64,000 bases of DNA from an uncultured candidate division Zixibacteria bacterium (GTDB taxonomy: Bacteria > Zixibacteria > MSB-5A5 > GN15 > PGXB01), in contig CALAMC010000065.1 of NCBI GenBank assembly GCA_937925655.1, forward strand, positions 14,418-78,417, written 5' to 3'. The position numbers and the translations under genes are program-made. The notes below the pieces were generated by a model. It was not told where the DNA came from. It did no database searches and worked only from the letters and a program-made list of their open reading frames with translations. Positions 42,553-51,310 of this stretch are shown in pieces (the first letter of the stretch is position 1; every line of letters starts with the position of its first letter).

Positions 42553-43077
42553 CTAACCCGACTCGTAAGTAATTAAACTCAAAACATCGTATTTTTCAAG
42601 CTTTTCTTCCCATGGCAGAAAGGCCAGGTCAATCAGGGCGGTTATTCCAACCACCCGGGCTCCAACCCTTTCTACCAGGCGACAAGTAGCCTCAAGGGTT
42701 CCGCCGGTGGCAATCAGATCATCCACGACCACCACCGCGTCCCCGGGTTTAATGGCATCGGCATGGATTTCAATGGTGGCCGATCCATATTCAAGATCAT
42801 AGGAGGCGGCAATCGTCTCCCCCGGGAGTTTGCCGGCTTTACGCACGGGCACAAACCCGATTTTAAGCCGATCGGCCAAAGCCCCGGCGAAGATGAAGCC
42901 CCGCGACTCAATTCCGACGATGCGATTGGCGTTGCGATCGCGGCAGAATTTTTCCATCCGGTCCAGGGCCGTCCGGAACGCCTCGGGATTAACCAGCAAT
43001 GTGGTAATGTCGTAAAACAGGATCCCCTCTTTGGGAAAGTCCGGAATGGCTCTGACGGCATTTTTTAAGTCTACCAT
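42553..43077 (-). CDS. apt: Adenine phosphoribosyltransferase
   Basis: 174 residues. It converts adenine and PRPP to AMP, purine salvage in the cytoplasm. The PRPP-binding motif is VVVVDDLIATGGT, with the family opening IRAIPDFPKEG-like VRAIPDFPKEGILFYDITTL and GIESRGFIFAGALA. The ATG at 43077 is preceded by AAGGG; a GTG two codons earlier overlaps the acylphosphatase stop and is less likely. It closes a run of small metabolic genes (LOG-like, acylphosphatase, apt) before tRNA-Arg. Confidence 0.95.
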   Translation of the reverse strand: MVDLKNAVRAIPDFPKEGILFYDITTLLVNPEAFRTALDRMEKFCRDRNANRIVGIESRGFIFAGALADRLKIGFVPVRKAGKLPGETIAASYDLEYGSATIEIHADAIKPGDAVVVVDDLIATGGTLEATCRLVERVGARVVGITALIDLAFLPWEEKLEKYDVLSLITYESG

Positions 43078-43079
43078 AG

Positions 43080-43364
43080 TCACCCTTTATGAGTTATGAC
43101 GAAATCTTTAAATCCTCGGGGAGTGTTATACCAATTTATCTGAATGTCACTGACATGAGCGTAAGTGGGGCCGACCTTTATTTCGGCCAAAAAATCCTCG
43201 ACCTGCCCCCGGTCGCCCTCGACAATGATTTCGACCGAACCATCATACAGATTAGCTACCTGTCCAGTAACGTCGTAATGGCGCGATACTTTCAATGTCC
43301 AGTACCTGAAGCCGACACCCTGGACGACCCCTTTGACAACGGCTCTGGCGCCGACAAATGACAT
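43080..43364 (-). CDS. acyP: Acylphosphatase
   Basis: 94 residues. It hydrolyses carboxyl-phosphate bonds such as acetyl or carbamoyl phosphate. The signature VKGVVQGVGFRYWT holds the catalytic Arg (Arg23), and GSVEIIVEGDRGQVEDFL holds the second half of the fold. The catalytic Asn is expected in the GQVANLYDGSV segment. It sits 1 nt from the LOG-like gene upstream and overlaps the apt start region. Confidence 0.93.
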   Translation of the reverse strand: MSFVGARAVVKGVVQGVGFRYWTLKVSRHYDVTGQVANLYDGSVEIIVEGDRGQVEDFLAEIKVGPTYAHVSDIQINWYNTPRGFKDFVITHKG

Positions 43365-43365
43365 A

Positions 43366-43842
43366 TTATCCCCCCGCCAATTGTATTGCCCGTTTTACGG
43401 CTGAAACGGGGTCATCGAAACGTTCGACTTCATTGGATATATTCCAGTCAGATAATGATACCAGCGGCTTGTTCAGTTTCATGCAGAAGGCCATTTCCGA
43501 AAGAGTTCCAAATTCCCCGGGCAGGGCCACGACGGCATCGGCGGTCTTAATGATAACCACATTGCGGGCTTCGCCGATACCGGTGGGAATGGCGATATCT
43601 ATGAATTCATTGGCGTCATCCTTACTATTGCCCGGAAGAATGCCGATGGTTTGTCCGCCCGCAGACCGGGCTCCGCGCGCGGCGGCGGTCATGACTCCTC
43701 CCAGTCCGCCGCAAACCAGAACGGCACCCTCGGTAGCAATGGCACGGCCGACCTGTTCTGCGAGTTTATCCACGTTATGATCGCAATGACCGGCTCCGAT
43801 AACCCCGAGATAGAGTCTCCGGCCGGTTTGTTTTTCGGACAT
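43366..43842 (-). CDS. TIGR00725/LOG-like nucleotide-binding Rossmann protein
   Basis: 158 residues. A Rossmann-type sequence with LYLGVIGAGHCDH, AVLVCGGLGGVMTAAARGA and ALPGEFGTLSEMAFCMKL. The GGxxGxMxA and PGxxGTxxE motifs are shared by LOG (cytokinin-type phosphoribohydrolase), DprA and the TIGR00725 family; this length and pattern fit TIGR00725, whose substrate is unknown. The start at MSEKQ (43842) has GAGG upstream; the open frame to 43869 approaches the tRNA-Pro gene. It precedes acyP and apt in one transcript. Confidence 0.88.
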   Translation of the reverse strand: MSEKQTGRRLYLGVIGAGHCDHNVDKLAEQVGRAIATEGAVLVCGGLGGVMTAAARGARSAGGQTIGILPGNSKDDANEFIDIAIPTGIGEARNVVIIKTADAVVALPGEFGTLSEMAFCMKLNKPLVSLSDWNISNEVERFDDPVSAVKRAIQLAGG

Positions 43843-43910
43843 TGGTGCGACCTCGCCTATATGAAACAACCCTCTTTAGCGAGGGCAAGTCAGTGCAACA
43901 GGATAATAAA

Positions 43911-43984
43911 TCGGGGCGACTGGATTTGAACCAGCGACTCCTTAGTCCCGAACCAAGTGCGCTACCAAACTGCGCTACGCCCCG
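43911..43984 (-). tRNA. tRNA-Pro (CGG)
   Basis: A 74-nt cloverleaf: acceptor CGGGGCG with CGCCCCG, D-arm GCGC/GCGC, anticodon stem CTTGG/CTAAG with loop TTCGGGA (anticodon CGG), T-arm GCTGG/CCAGT with TTCAAAT. No encoded CCA. Confidence 0.95.
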
Positions 43985-44053
43985 ATTGCAATCCGTCGTA
44001 TAATATACAAAACCCGCATATAGTCAAGACATTTATATTTTCGAAAGACGGGC

Positions 44054-44803
44054 CTAAAACCTTAATTTGATATTCTGCAATTTACCGATCGAGGGCAAAT
44101 CAGAGAAGTTCATTTTAAGAGGTGAAATCGACACATACCCTTCGGACACGGCTTCGAAATCGGACCCATCGATATCTTCCCAGGTCGATTCACCGCCGAT
44201 CCAATAATAGTGCTTTCCGCGGGGGTCGGTATTTTCTATGACAATGTCGCGGTACTCCCGGCGCCCCAGTTTGGTAAAGCGATAATTCTTAAATTCCCGG
44301 CCCTTCAATTTCGGGAAATTGATATTGAGAAAAGTGCTCGACTTGAGACCGAGCTTTCCGAATTGCCTGACCAGCCGGGCGATAAAGCGTGCCGCGGGTT
44401 GATATGACGGAAAGTTGGCGGCGTCGGTATTGGAAACGGCAAGCGATGGAATACCCAGATTGGCCCCTTCGATAGCCGCCGCGACCGTGCCGGAATAGGT
44501 GACATCCTCGCCCATATTGGAGCCATGATTGATTCCCGAAATAACCAGGTCGGGAGCTTTATGTTTTAATATGCCGTGCACCGCCAACAGGACGCAGTCG
44601 GTCGGCGTGCCATCGCAGGCAAAGTGGTTTTTATCGCGCTGGTGTATGCGAAGCGGCCGCTCCAGGGTCAGGGAATGACTCGAAGCCGACTGCTCGCGAT
44701 CGGGCGCGAACACCATAACCTCGGCCACCCGCTTGAGCGCCTTTTCCAGTTCGATTAACCCTTCGGCATAGATACCGTCATCGTTGGTCAGAAGAATCAG
44801 CAT
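44054..44803 (-). CDS. surE: 5'/3'-nucleotidase SurE
   Basis: 249 residues. It removes phosphate from nucleoside monophosphates in a metal-dependent way. The start MLILLTNDDGIYAEGL contains the metal-binding NDDG (residues 7-10). APDREQSASSHSLTLERPL, GTPTDCVLLAVHG and ISGINHGSNMGEDVTYSGTV follow as in all SurE proteins. It is 16 nt after the GT2 gene and probably co-transcribed with it. Confidence 0.95.
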   Translation of the reverse strand: MLILLTNDDGIYAEGLIELEKALKRVAEVMVFAPDREQSASSHSLTLERPLRIHQRDKNHFACDGTPTDCVLLAVHGILKHKAPDLVISGINHGSNMGEDVTYSGTVAAAIEGANLGIPSLAVSNTDAANFPSYQPAARFIARLVRQFGKLGLKSSTFLNINFPKLKGREFKNYRFTKLGRREYRDIVIENTDPRGKHYYWIGGESTWEDIDGSDFEAVSEGYVSISPLKMNFSDLPSIGKLQNIKLRF

Positions 44804-44819
44804 AGTTGGTCCTCAACGG

Positions 44820-45497
44820 TTACATCCAGATCCTTTTCCAGATGAGTTTGACAAAGCGCAGTGTATCGCGCACGGGATGAACATGCGACCCGCCGCCGTC
44901 GTACACCAGGGATATCGGGATTTCGGCGATTTTCGCCCCGGCCAACCCGGCCTTGAAAAGCATTTCCGATTCGAAATCAAACCGGTTCGATTTAATTTTA
45001 ATATGGTCGGTCAGATCGGTTTTAATCATTCTGTATCCTGACTGCGAATCGCGGATACGGGTTTTACAGAAGTAAGAAACAATAATCGAGGTCAGATTAT
45101 TCGACAGCCAGCGGTGCGGGGGCATGCGGCGAAATTCGAATGGACGCGTTCCCATATAAATGTCGGCAGAACGCCCGGCCTGCAAAAAGCCAGTTAGCTC
45201 TTCGGGAAGGTGCTGTAAATCGGCGTCGAGGGTGATGATATAATCATATCCCCTTTCACGGGCATATTGTATGCCCCGCTTGATCGAATAACCTTTACCC
45301 CGGTTGGTTTCGTTGGTTATGGCCGGGACATTCATTTTATCGAGCAATTCTCGGGAGTTATCGGTGGAACCGTCGTCGATAATTATGAAATCCGCATCCG
45401 GGAGACTTTGCCGCAGCCTCGGAACAAGACGGTCAAAATATTTGGCGGCGTTATAGGCCGGGATGATTATCAGTGTTTTGGAATTGGCGGGAGTCAT
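44820..45497 (-). CDS. Glycosyltransferase family 2, dolichyl-phosphate-mannose-synthase-like
   Basis: 225 residues, one GT-A domain. Motifs are TLIIIPAYNAAKYFDRL, FIIIDDGSTDNSRELLD, NRGKGYSIKRGIQYAR, ITLDADLQHLPEE (DxD-type metal site) and RIRDSQSGYRM. This is the DPM1/polyprenyl-phosphate-glycosyltransferase subgroup that charges lipid phosphate with a hexose. No C-terminal membrane helices are present. The start is taken at MTPANS (45497); the frame is open to 45551 but would run into tRNA-Pro. Donor and acceptor are unknown. Confidence 0.9.
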   Translation of the reverse strand: MTPANSKTLIIIPAYNAAKYFDRLVPRLRQSLPDADFIIIDDGSTDNSRELLDKMNVPAITNETNRGKGYSIKRGIQYARERGYDYIITLDADLQHLPEELTGFLQAGRSADIYMGTRPFEFRRMPPHRWLSNNLTSIIVSYFCKTRIRDSQSGYRMIKTDLTDHIKIKSNRFDFESEMLFKAGLAGAKIAEIPISLVYDGGGSHVHPVRDTLRFVKLIWKRIWM

Positions 45498-45514
45498 ATT
45501 GGTTAAATATATGG

Positions 45515-45589
45515 TCGGGGAGAGCAGAGTCGAACTGCCGACCTCTCGCACCCCAAGCGAGTGCGCTAACCAAACTGCGCTACTCCCCG
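45515..45589 (-). tRNA. tRNA-Pro (GGG)
   Basis: A 75-nt cloverleaf: acceptor CGGGGAG with CTCCCCG, D-arm GCGC/GCGC, anticodon stem CTCGC/GCGAG with loop TTGGGGT (anticodon GGG), T-arm GGCAG/CTGCT with TTCGACT. No encoded CCA. Confidence 0.95.
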
Positions 45590-45602
45590 ACTCTGGTCTA
45601 AT

Positions 45603-45980
45603 CTACCCCCCGAAGCCAAAAAGGCAAGGGAAAAGTTTGAGAATGTCCTCGATGTCCTTGCGAATCATGCCCAGGATGGTTTTAACTTTGGCCTGCTCTT
45701 CCCGGCCGACCTTATCCGGGGTTGCCTTAATTTTGCGGAGCCGGTTGCGGGCGCCCTCGATAGTGAAGTTTTCCTTATAAAGCAATTGTTTGATCTGGTT
45801 GACCAGCTCGATGTCGGCTTTCTGGTAGATACGATTGCCACCGCGGTTTTTGCGCGGCTTGAGCATGGGAAACTCTTTTTCCCAGAAACGCAGGACGTAG
45901 GGTTCAAGGCGGGTGATGCGCGCCACTTCGCTTATTGAATAGTACAGTTTTTCTTCTTTTTGAGCTTTAGTTCGCGCCAT
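45603..45980 (-). CDS. MerR-family transcriptional regulator
   Basis: 125 residues. A winged helix-turn-helix opens the protein: YYSISEVARITRLEPYVLRFWEKEFPML, then PRKNRGGNRIYQKADIELVNQIKQLLY. A short coiled coil and basic stretch (FTIEGARNRLRKIK) follow. It lacks the sensory cysteines of metal-responsive MerR proteins. The same kind of MerR gene near gpsA and tRNAs occurs in many bacteria, with unknown targets. It lies 22 nt after gpsA. Confidence 0.9.
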   Translation of the reverse strand: MARTKAQKEEKLYYSISEVARITRLEPYVLRFWEKEFPMLKPRKNRGGNRIYQKADIELVNQIKQLLYKENFTIEGARNRLRKIKATPDKVGREEQAKVKTILGMIRKDIEDILKLFPCLFGFGG

Positions 45981-46002
45981 ATTTGCCTCGGCATCTATAT
46001 TG

Positions 46003-47013
46003 TTAGTAAAGAACTTCCTTTTTGAGAGTCCGGCCCATTAGTTCCTCGACGGCGTCGGCCGGATTTTTATCGGTAAAGAGGACATTATATACTTGTTCGG
46101 TTATAGGCATTTCGATTTTCTGTCTTTCCGCCAGCATTTTAACCGAACGGCAGGTATCCACGCCTTCGGCCACCATAGTCATGCTATTTAAAATGCTTTT
46201 CAATTTTTCACCCTTGCCGATTCTGAAGCCGACCTGTTGATTGCGACTGTGGCGGGAAATACAGGTGGTCACCAAGTCTCCGATGCCCGACAACCCGGCG
46301 AAAGTCACGGGGTCGGCTCCGAGACCAACACCCAGACGGCTGATTTCGACCATGCCACGCGTTATGAGAGCGCCCATAGTGTTATCGCCCAGACCCAAAC
46401 CGGTTATAATGCCGGCGGCGATGGCGATAATATTTTTGACCGAACCACCCAGTTCGACACCGATTATATCGGTGCTGGTGTAGGCCCTGAAGACGTTATT
46501 GGAAAAAAGCCCCTGGACGTATCTGGCAAGGTCAATATTGACCGAGGCAACCACGACGCTGGTCGGCATGCTTCGGGCGACTTCCTCGGCGTGGCTCGGG
46601 CCGGACAGAGTGGCAATATTTTTCGGCTCGGCGTGCGTCAGGCATTCTTCGATTATTTCCGACATGCGTTTGAGGGTATTGATTTCAATACCCTTGGCGA
46701 GGTTGACGAACACTTTCGGTTCGGAGACGACTTCATTCAACTGCCTGCAAACCGAACGAACGGTCTGGGCGGGACTGGCAAAAACAATTATCTGGGCGCT
46801 GTCTACGGCTCGGGCGATATCATCGGTAATATAAACCGGAGCGGCGATTTTAATTCCGGGCAGTTTCTTTTCAAGTGTTCGGGTTTTAATCAAGATCTGG
46901 TAATCAACCGGATTGAACTCCCAGAGGGCTACAGTATGTCCGTTTGAAGACAGTAAGTTGGCCGCGGCGATGCCCCAGCTACCGGCTCCGAGGACGGCAA
47001 TGCGATCAGACAT
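46003..47013 (-). CDS. gpsA: NAD(P)H-dependent glycerol-3-phosphate dehydrogenase
   Basis: 336 residues. It reduces dihydroxyacetone phosphate to sn-glycerol-3-phosphate, the backbone of phospholipids. The nucleotide loop is IAVLGAGSWGIAAANLLSSNGH, followed by VNLAKGIE, LSGPSHAEEVARSMPTSV and ELGGSVKNIIAIAAGI with the catalytic Lys. C-terminal TCISRHSRNQQVGFRIGKG and VAEGVDTCRSVK close the substrate site. It overlaps plsY by 8 nt, so the enzyme that makes G3P and the one that acylates it are co-translated. Confidence 0.96.
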   Translation of the reverse strand: MSDRIAVLGAGSWGIAAANLLSSNGHTVALWEFNPVDYQILIKTRTLEKKLPGIKIAAPVYITDDIARAVDSAQIIVFASPAQTVRSVCRQLNEVVSEPKVFVNLAKGIEINTLKRMSEIIEECLTHAEPKNIATLSGPSHAEEVARSMPTSVVVASVNIDLARYVQGLFSNNVFRAYTSTDIIGVELGGSVKNIIAIAAGIITGLGLGDNTMGALITRGMVEISRLGVGLGADPVTFAGLSGIGDLVTTCISRHSRNQQVGFRIGKGEKLKSILNSMTMVAEGVDTCRSVKMLAERQKIEMPITEQVYNVLFTDKNPADAVEELMGRTLKKEVLY

Positions 47014-47653
47014 GTGACCCCGCCTCCTTATGTTTGGTGCGAAGGCTGAATCGATTTTCCGAACCGCTTACAAGGCGTTTAATATTCGAGCGGTGGGCTC
47101 CAATAATGAGAACCGGGATGATTGCGGCGACGATCAAATAGGACAACGGGACGTTCATAAAATCTGTCAGATATCCGGTCAGAACGACGGCGAAGAAAAC
47201 CAGCGAGGCAATCATCGAGCCGAGCGAGATATATCGGGAAATCAAGACCGTTACAATAAAAGATGCCAGACCGCATAAAGCCGCCAGCGGCAAAAGCATA
47301 ATCATTACTCCAAGCGCCGTGTTGACCCCTTTGCCGCCTTTGAATTTTAAAAAGATCGGGAAGATATGGCCGACAACGGCGGCCAGACCGGTCAAAAGAC
47401 AGATTATTTCCGGCGCTAATGAACGCCCCCCCAATATGGATGCGGCCAGCACCGCCGCAATACCTTTGCCGACGTCTCCGGCCATAACCAAGAGCCCCGG
47501 AACAACGCCGAGAGTCCTCATGACATTGGTGGCGCCGATATTGCCGGAACCGTGTTTTCGGATGTCGGCGATGCCATACATTTTCGGAACCAACAATCCA
47601 AAAGGAATCGATCCCAGCAGGTAGCCCAAAAATATTAAAATCAGATCAATCAA
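47006..47653 (-). CDS. plsY: Glycerol-3-phosphate acyltransferase PlsY
   Basis: 215 residues, about five transmembrane helices. It transfers the acyl group from acyl-phosphate to glycerol-3-phosphate. Three conserved loops are visible: GYLLGSIPFGLLVPK, RKHGSGNIGATNVMRTLG and FKGGKGVNTALGVM. The C-terminus is slightly extended and basic (RSNIKRLVSGSENRFSLR). It precedes gpsA with an 8-nt overlap. Confidence 0.96.
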   Translation of the reverse strand: MIDLILIFLGYLLGSIPFGLLVPKMYGIADIRKHGSGNIGATNVMRTLGVVPGLLVMAGDVGKGIAAVLAASILGGRSLAPEIICLLTGLAAVVGHIFPIFLKFKGGKGVNTALGVMIMLLPLAALCGLASFIVTVLISRYISLGSMIASLVFFAVVLTGYLTDFMNVPLSYLIVAAIIPVLIIGAHRSNIKRLVSGSENRFSLRTKHKEAGSHV

Positions 47654-47710
47654 ATGTTCGCCCCATTAAAATCTGCCAAATTTAATGCGTGAATCAAGCC
47701 GCCATTGCCA

Positions 47711-48085
47711 TTATTCATCGATGGCTCTTCTCATTATTTCAAGAAATTCTTTTCCTTTTTCGGAGGTGTAATTCCCTTCTTTCATTAAATCCTGCAAACT
47801 GGCGGTAATTTCCTGCAATTCATTCTGGTCGATTTTATTTTCCTTGAAGGCTGTCCTGAATTCAACCATCAATGAATCGACGCCGTCGGCAGTATAGCCT
47901 TCGGGCAAATCCTTCTTGATTTCCATCGAAGCGGCTTCGGTCATTTTCTCAAGGCCGAATCCGACAAGTTCATCTTTATAGATATAACAAACGATCATGG
48001 TGGCAATCAAAATGACGACCAGGACCCCGACGATAATCAGAGCCACCATACAGCCCCGGGATAATCCTTTGCGTTGTTCCGACAT
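47711..48085 (-). CDS. Small membrane-anchored protein, unknown function
   Basis: 124 residues. A basic N-terminus and one transmembrane segment (about residues 12-34, CMVALIIVGVLVVILIATMIVCYIY) precede a charged helical domain (EKMTEAASMEIKKDLPEGY to EKGKEFLEIMRRAIDE). The predicted helices suggest a periplasmic or cytosolic coiled domain. The start at 48085 has GGGGAG upstream. It lies between plsY and the terminator of the ribosomal operon. No family recognised. Confidence 0.65.
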   Translation of the reverse strand: MSEQRKGLSRGCMVALIIVGVLVVILIATMIVCYIYKDELVGFGLEKMTEAASMEIKKDLPEGYTADGVDSLMVEFRTAFKENKIDQNELQEITASLQDLMKEGNYTSEKGKEFLEIMRRAIDE

Positions 48086-48239
48086 AATTCTCCCCTTCAA
48101 TTTCGGCCCAAGAATGGCCCGTGATATTTGATGAATAAATCCTTAACCGACAATTTATTACCCGGCATATATAATCCGAGGGTTTAAAGCTTAAAAAGTA
48201 TATATAATCGCCGGGGCAATGGCAACGCCTTTTTGTAAT

Positions 48240-48271
48240 AAAAAAAGACCGCTTGAAATCGGCGGTCTTTT
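48240..48271 (-). terminator. Rho-independent terminator of the ribosomal superoperon
   Basis: A perfect 10-bp stem (48243-48252 with 48262-48271) has a 9-nt loop and a minus-strand U-tract (A-run 48240-48246), 23 bp after rplQ. Confidence 0.9.
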
Positions 48272-48293
48272 ATGATCGGCAAATATAATCGAA

Positions 48294-48767
48294 TTATTCG
48301 GCTTTGGCTTCGGTTTCGGTTTTCTCTTTGTCCTTGGTTTTGGTTTTTGCTCTTGAACCCGCCTTGGCTTTGCGTTTGGAGGCTTTCTTGGTATCTTCCT
48401 CGACTTTCGGTTTTTCAGTCAGAAGTTCCACCATCGTTACCATGGCGGCGTCGCCGCGGCGGAAGCCTACTCGCAAGACACGTGTATAACCGGAGGGCCG
48501 GTCTTTAAACTGGGGAACGATTTCGCCGAACAGCTTTTTGACGACCGCTTTATCCTTGATCGACTCTCCAACATGACGCCGAGCCGCCAGAGTGTCTTTC
48601 TTGGCAATCGTTATAAGACGGTCAACCATGCGCCGAAGTTCCTTGGCCTTGGGCTCGGTGGTTCGGATGGTCCGATGGGCGAAAAGTGAGGTGGCCATAT
48701 TGGCCAGCATCGCTTCCCGATGCGGTTTGGTTTTGCCCAATTTTCTGGTTTTTACCTGATGTCGCAT
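48294..48767 (-). CDS. rplQ: 50S ribosomal protein L17
   Basis: 157 residues. The core (1-117) has the family start MRHQVKTRKLGKTKPHREAM and ends at VRVGFRRGDAAMVTMVELL-like sequence. The last ~40 residues are a low-complexity Lys/Ala/Thr tail (KKASKRKAKAGSRAKTKTKD) not found in E. coli L17 (127 residues). It is last in the alpha operon, before the strong terminator at 48240-48271. Confidence 0.97.
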   Translation of the reverse strand: MRHQVKTRKLGKTKPHREAMLANMATSLFAHRTIRTTEPKAKELRRMVDRLITIAKKDTLAARRHVGESIKDKAVVKKLFGEIVPQFKDRPSGYTRVLRVGFRRGDAAMVTMVELLTEKPKVEEDTKKASKRKAKAGSRAKTKTKDKEKTETEAKAE

Positions 48768-48781
48768 TACAATACCCTATC

Positions 48782-49768
48782 TTATTTGGCTTCGGCTGGC
48801 TCCAAAAACTTGGAGATATCCATTCCAAAGGATAAATTAAGTTCATCGAGGATGGCGTTCAATTCGTTGAGAGATTTGCGGCCGAAATTGCGATATTTGA
48901 GCATTTCCGACTCCGTCTTGGAAACCAGATCGGCCAGGGTTTGAATGTTGGCCGCGCGCAGGCAATTAGATGAACGAACGGAAAGCTCCAGTTCATCGAC
49001 CCGTGTTTTCAAAAGTTGCCGGATGCGGACGGTTTCCTCATCCTCGACCGGTTCATCCTCAACGACGAAATCCTCATCGATATTGATAAACAATTGCAAA
49101 TGGTCTTTAAGCAGTTTGGCGGCGAAAGAAAGGGCGTCTTCCGGCGTAATGGAGCCATCGGTCGTGATTTCCAGAATCAGTTTGTCATAGTCGGTGCGTT
49201 GTCCGACACGCGTATTTTCGACTTCGAAATTGACCTTTATGACCGGTGAAAACAAGGAATCGATAAAGATGGTTCCAACCGGCGCGTCCGGCCTCTTATT
49301 GGCTTCGGCCAGATGGTAGGATTGCCCCGAATCGACGTCGAGTTCGATTTGCAACTCGCGGTCCTCGACCAGTTCGCAGATATAAAGATCCGGATTCATG
49401 ACTTCCACGTCGGCACTGGTGGCGAACATGCCGGCGGTAATTTTGCCTTTCTTATTGGTCGTGAAGACCAGCGTGCGCATTTCATCGGCGTGCAACCGCA
49501 GGCGCATCTGCTTGATATTAAGAATCAATTGCGTGACGTCTTCATAAAGACCGTCGATGGTCTCGAATTCATGCAAGGCCCCCACGATCCTTATGGAAAC
49601 CACGGCGGCACCCTGAATTGAAGACAGCAGGACTCGCCGCAAGGCGTTTCCGAGCGTCACGCCAAACCCCCTCTCAAGAGGTTCGATTATGAAACGAGAA
49701 TAATTCTCGCTGGCCGAGGATTGATCGGAAACGATCTCTTTCGGCATTGTCAGACTTTTCCACTTCAT
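48782..49768 (-). CDS. rpoA: DNA-directed RNA polymerase alpha subunit
   Basis: 328 residues, full length. The N-terminal dimer domain has FIIEPLERGFGVTLGNALRR and LLSSIQGAAV. The linker is acidic (DEDFVVEDEPVEDEE). The C-terminal domain, which contacts UP elements and activators, has ELSVRSSNCLRAANIQTLAD and YRNFGRKSLNEL. A GGAGG site precedes the ATG. It lies between rpsD and rplQ. Confidence 0.98.
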   Translation of the reverse strand: MKWKSLTMPKEIVSDQSSASENYSRFIIEPLERGFGVTLGNALRRVLLSSIQGAAVVSIRIVGALHEFETIDGLYEDVTQLILNIKQMRLRLHADEMRTLVFTTNKKGKITAGMFATSADVEVMNPDLYICELVEDRELQIELDVDSGQSYHLAEANKRPDAPVGTIFIDSLFSPVIKVNFEVENTRVGQRTDYDKLILEITTDGSITPEDALSFAAKLLKDHLQLFINIDEDFVVEDEPVEDEETVRIRQLLKTRVDELELSVRSSNCLRAANIQTLADLVSKTESEMLKYRNFGRKSLNELNAILDELNLSFGMDISKFLEPAEAK

Positions 49769-49803
49769 AAAAATAAGCCTCCCAACAGGCTTTAAATTTC
49801 CTG

Positions 49804-50433
49804 CTACTTAGAGTATAGTTCCACGATCAACTGCTCGTTGGCGGTGGTCGGGATATCCTGACGTTTCGGAACCTCGAGCAACTGGCCTTCCAGGGCCGCT
49901 TTATTTACGGTCAACCAGCCCAGGTCACTGGTCTGGCCCATGTCTTTTAGAGACGAATGAATGATATCCAGCTTTTTGGACTTCTCCCGAACTTTGATCA
50001 GGTCATTGGGCTTGATATGAAACGATGGTATATCGACCACATGTCCATTGACCTCAAAGTGACGGTGTCTGACCAGTTGCCGGGCCGACTTGCGAGACGG
50101 GGCAAAGCCCAGTCGATAGACCAAGTTATCCAGCCGGCATTCCAGTAACTGCAGGAGGGTTTCACCGGTTACGCCCACCTTGCGATCGGCCATCTGGTAA
50201 TAAAGCCGGAACTGTTTTTCCAACAGACCGTATGACCTACGCACTTTCTGTTTTTCCCGCAACTGCTTTCCATAGTTGGATATTTTATACCGTGAACTTT
50301 GCCCGTGCTGTCCGGGGGCAAAAGCCCGTCTTTCGAAAGCGCATTTGTCGGAAAAACAACGATGCCCTTTCAAAAACAGCTTTTCACCTTCACGGCGACA
50401 AAGTTTGCAGTTGGCATCACGATATCGTGCCAT
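49804..50433 (-). CDS. rpsD: 30S ribosomal protein S4 (zinc-binding form)
   Basis: 209 residues. The N-terminus keeps four cysteines (Cys9, Cys12, Cys26, Cys31), the zinc-binding C+ form of S4. The central S4 RNA-binding domain reads RLDNLVYRLGFAPSRKSARQLVRHRHFEVNG. S4 nucleates 30S assembly and, in enteric bacteria, represses the alpha operon; no such site could be read here. Confidence 0.98.
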   Translation of the reverse strand: MARYRDANCKLCRREGEKLFLKGHRCFSDKCAFERRAFAPGQHGQSSRYKISNYGKQLREKQKVRRSYGLLEKQFRLYYQMADRKVGVTGETLLQLLECRLDNLVYRLGFAPSRKSARQLVRHRHFEVNGHVVDIPSFHIKPNDLIKVREKSKKLDIIHSSLKDMGQTSDLGWLTVNKAALEGQLLEVPKRQDIPTTANEQLIVELYSK

Positions 50434-50479
50434 TTAGACTCCTATATATAATTACAACTTACTATTCTGCTTAAGGGAA

Positions 50480-50878
50480 CTATACCCGGCGGCGTTTCGG
50501 CGGACGGCAACCGTTATGCGGAATCGGGGTCACGTCTTTAATGGCCGTGATATCCAGTCCCGATGCCGACAGAGAGCGTATCGCCGCTTCACGGCCCGAA
50601 CCCGGGCCTTTCACCCATACTTCCACCTTGCGAATACCCAGTTCCTTGGCCTCCCGGGCGGAATTGCTGGCCGCCTGTTGAGCCGCGAACGGCGTCGATT
50701 TTTTCGACCCTTTGAAACCGACCGTCCCGGCCGAAGCCCAGGATAAGGCTCTACCGCTCATATCGGTTATGGTTACCACCGTATTGTTGAAGGTTGCCTT
50801 GATATGGGCAATTCCATTGGGGTCAATTTTACCCAGCTTTTTCTTCGTTTTTGGTTTTTTCTTGGGTTGTTCTGCCAC
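50480..50878 (-). CDS. rpsK: 30S ribosomal protein S11
   Basis: 132 residues. Family motifs are GIAHIKATFNNTVVTITD, VGFKGSKKSTPFAAQQAA and the C-terminal TPIPHNGCRPPKRRRV. It binds helix 45 and the platform of the 30S subunit. The N-terminal ~15 residues are a lysine-rich arm. It stands between rpsM and rpsD. Confidence 0.98.
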   Translation of the reverse strand: MAEQPKKKPKTKKKLGKIDPNGIAHIKATFNNTVVTITDMSGRALSWASAGTVGFKGSKKSTPFAAQQAASNSAREAKELGIRKVEVWVKGPGSGREAAIRSLSASGLDITAIKDVTPIPHNGCRPPKRRRV

Positions 50879-50901
50879 AATCTATCCTCGTTAAAAAATA
50901 A

Positions 50902-51285
50902 TTATTTCTTGGCGGGTGTCTTCTTCTTTCCGGCCACGGTGCGCTTGGGTCCCTTGCGAGTACGGGCATTGGTTTTGGTCCGCTGGCCGCGTACCGGCAG
51001 ACCGCGCCGATGGCGCAAGCCGCGATAGGAACCGATATCTATCAAACGCTTTATGTTCATTTGCACTTCACTGCGAAGCGCCCCTTCGACCTTGAAATCG
51101 TTTTCAATGACGCTGCGAAGCTTGGCGATTTCTTCTTCGGTCAGTTTGTTGACGCGGGTATCAGGATTAATTCCGGTTTTGGCCAGAATTTTATGGGAAG
51201 ACGTCACCCCGATCCCGTAAATATATGTCAGACCTATTTCGATCCGCTTGTCTTTAGGTAAATCGACACCAGCAATACGTGCCAA
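50902..51285 (-). CDS. rpsM: 30S ribosomal protein S13
   Basis: 127 residues. It begins MARIAGVDLPKDKRIEIGLT and continues YIYGIGVTSSHKILAKTGI; RGLRHRRGLPVRGQRTKTNA is the conserved basic segment that contacts the 16S head and P-site tRNA. The C-terminal tail is Lys-rich. It follows rpmJ. Confidence 0.98.
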   Translation of the reverse strand: MARIAGVDLPKDKRIEIGLTYIYGIGVTSSHKILAKTGINPDTRVNKLTEEEIAKLRSVIENDFKVEGALRSEVQMNIKRLIDIGSYRGLRHRRGLPVRGQRTKTNARTRKGPKRTVAGKKKTPAKK

Positions 51286-51310
51286 AGTAACCTCCTATTA
51301 TAAAAAACCT

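Noticed and set aside
42420..45600. Genomic island or prophage borders at the three tRNA genes
   Set aside because: No integrase, no repeated tRNA 3' end and only housekeeping genes between them.
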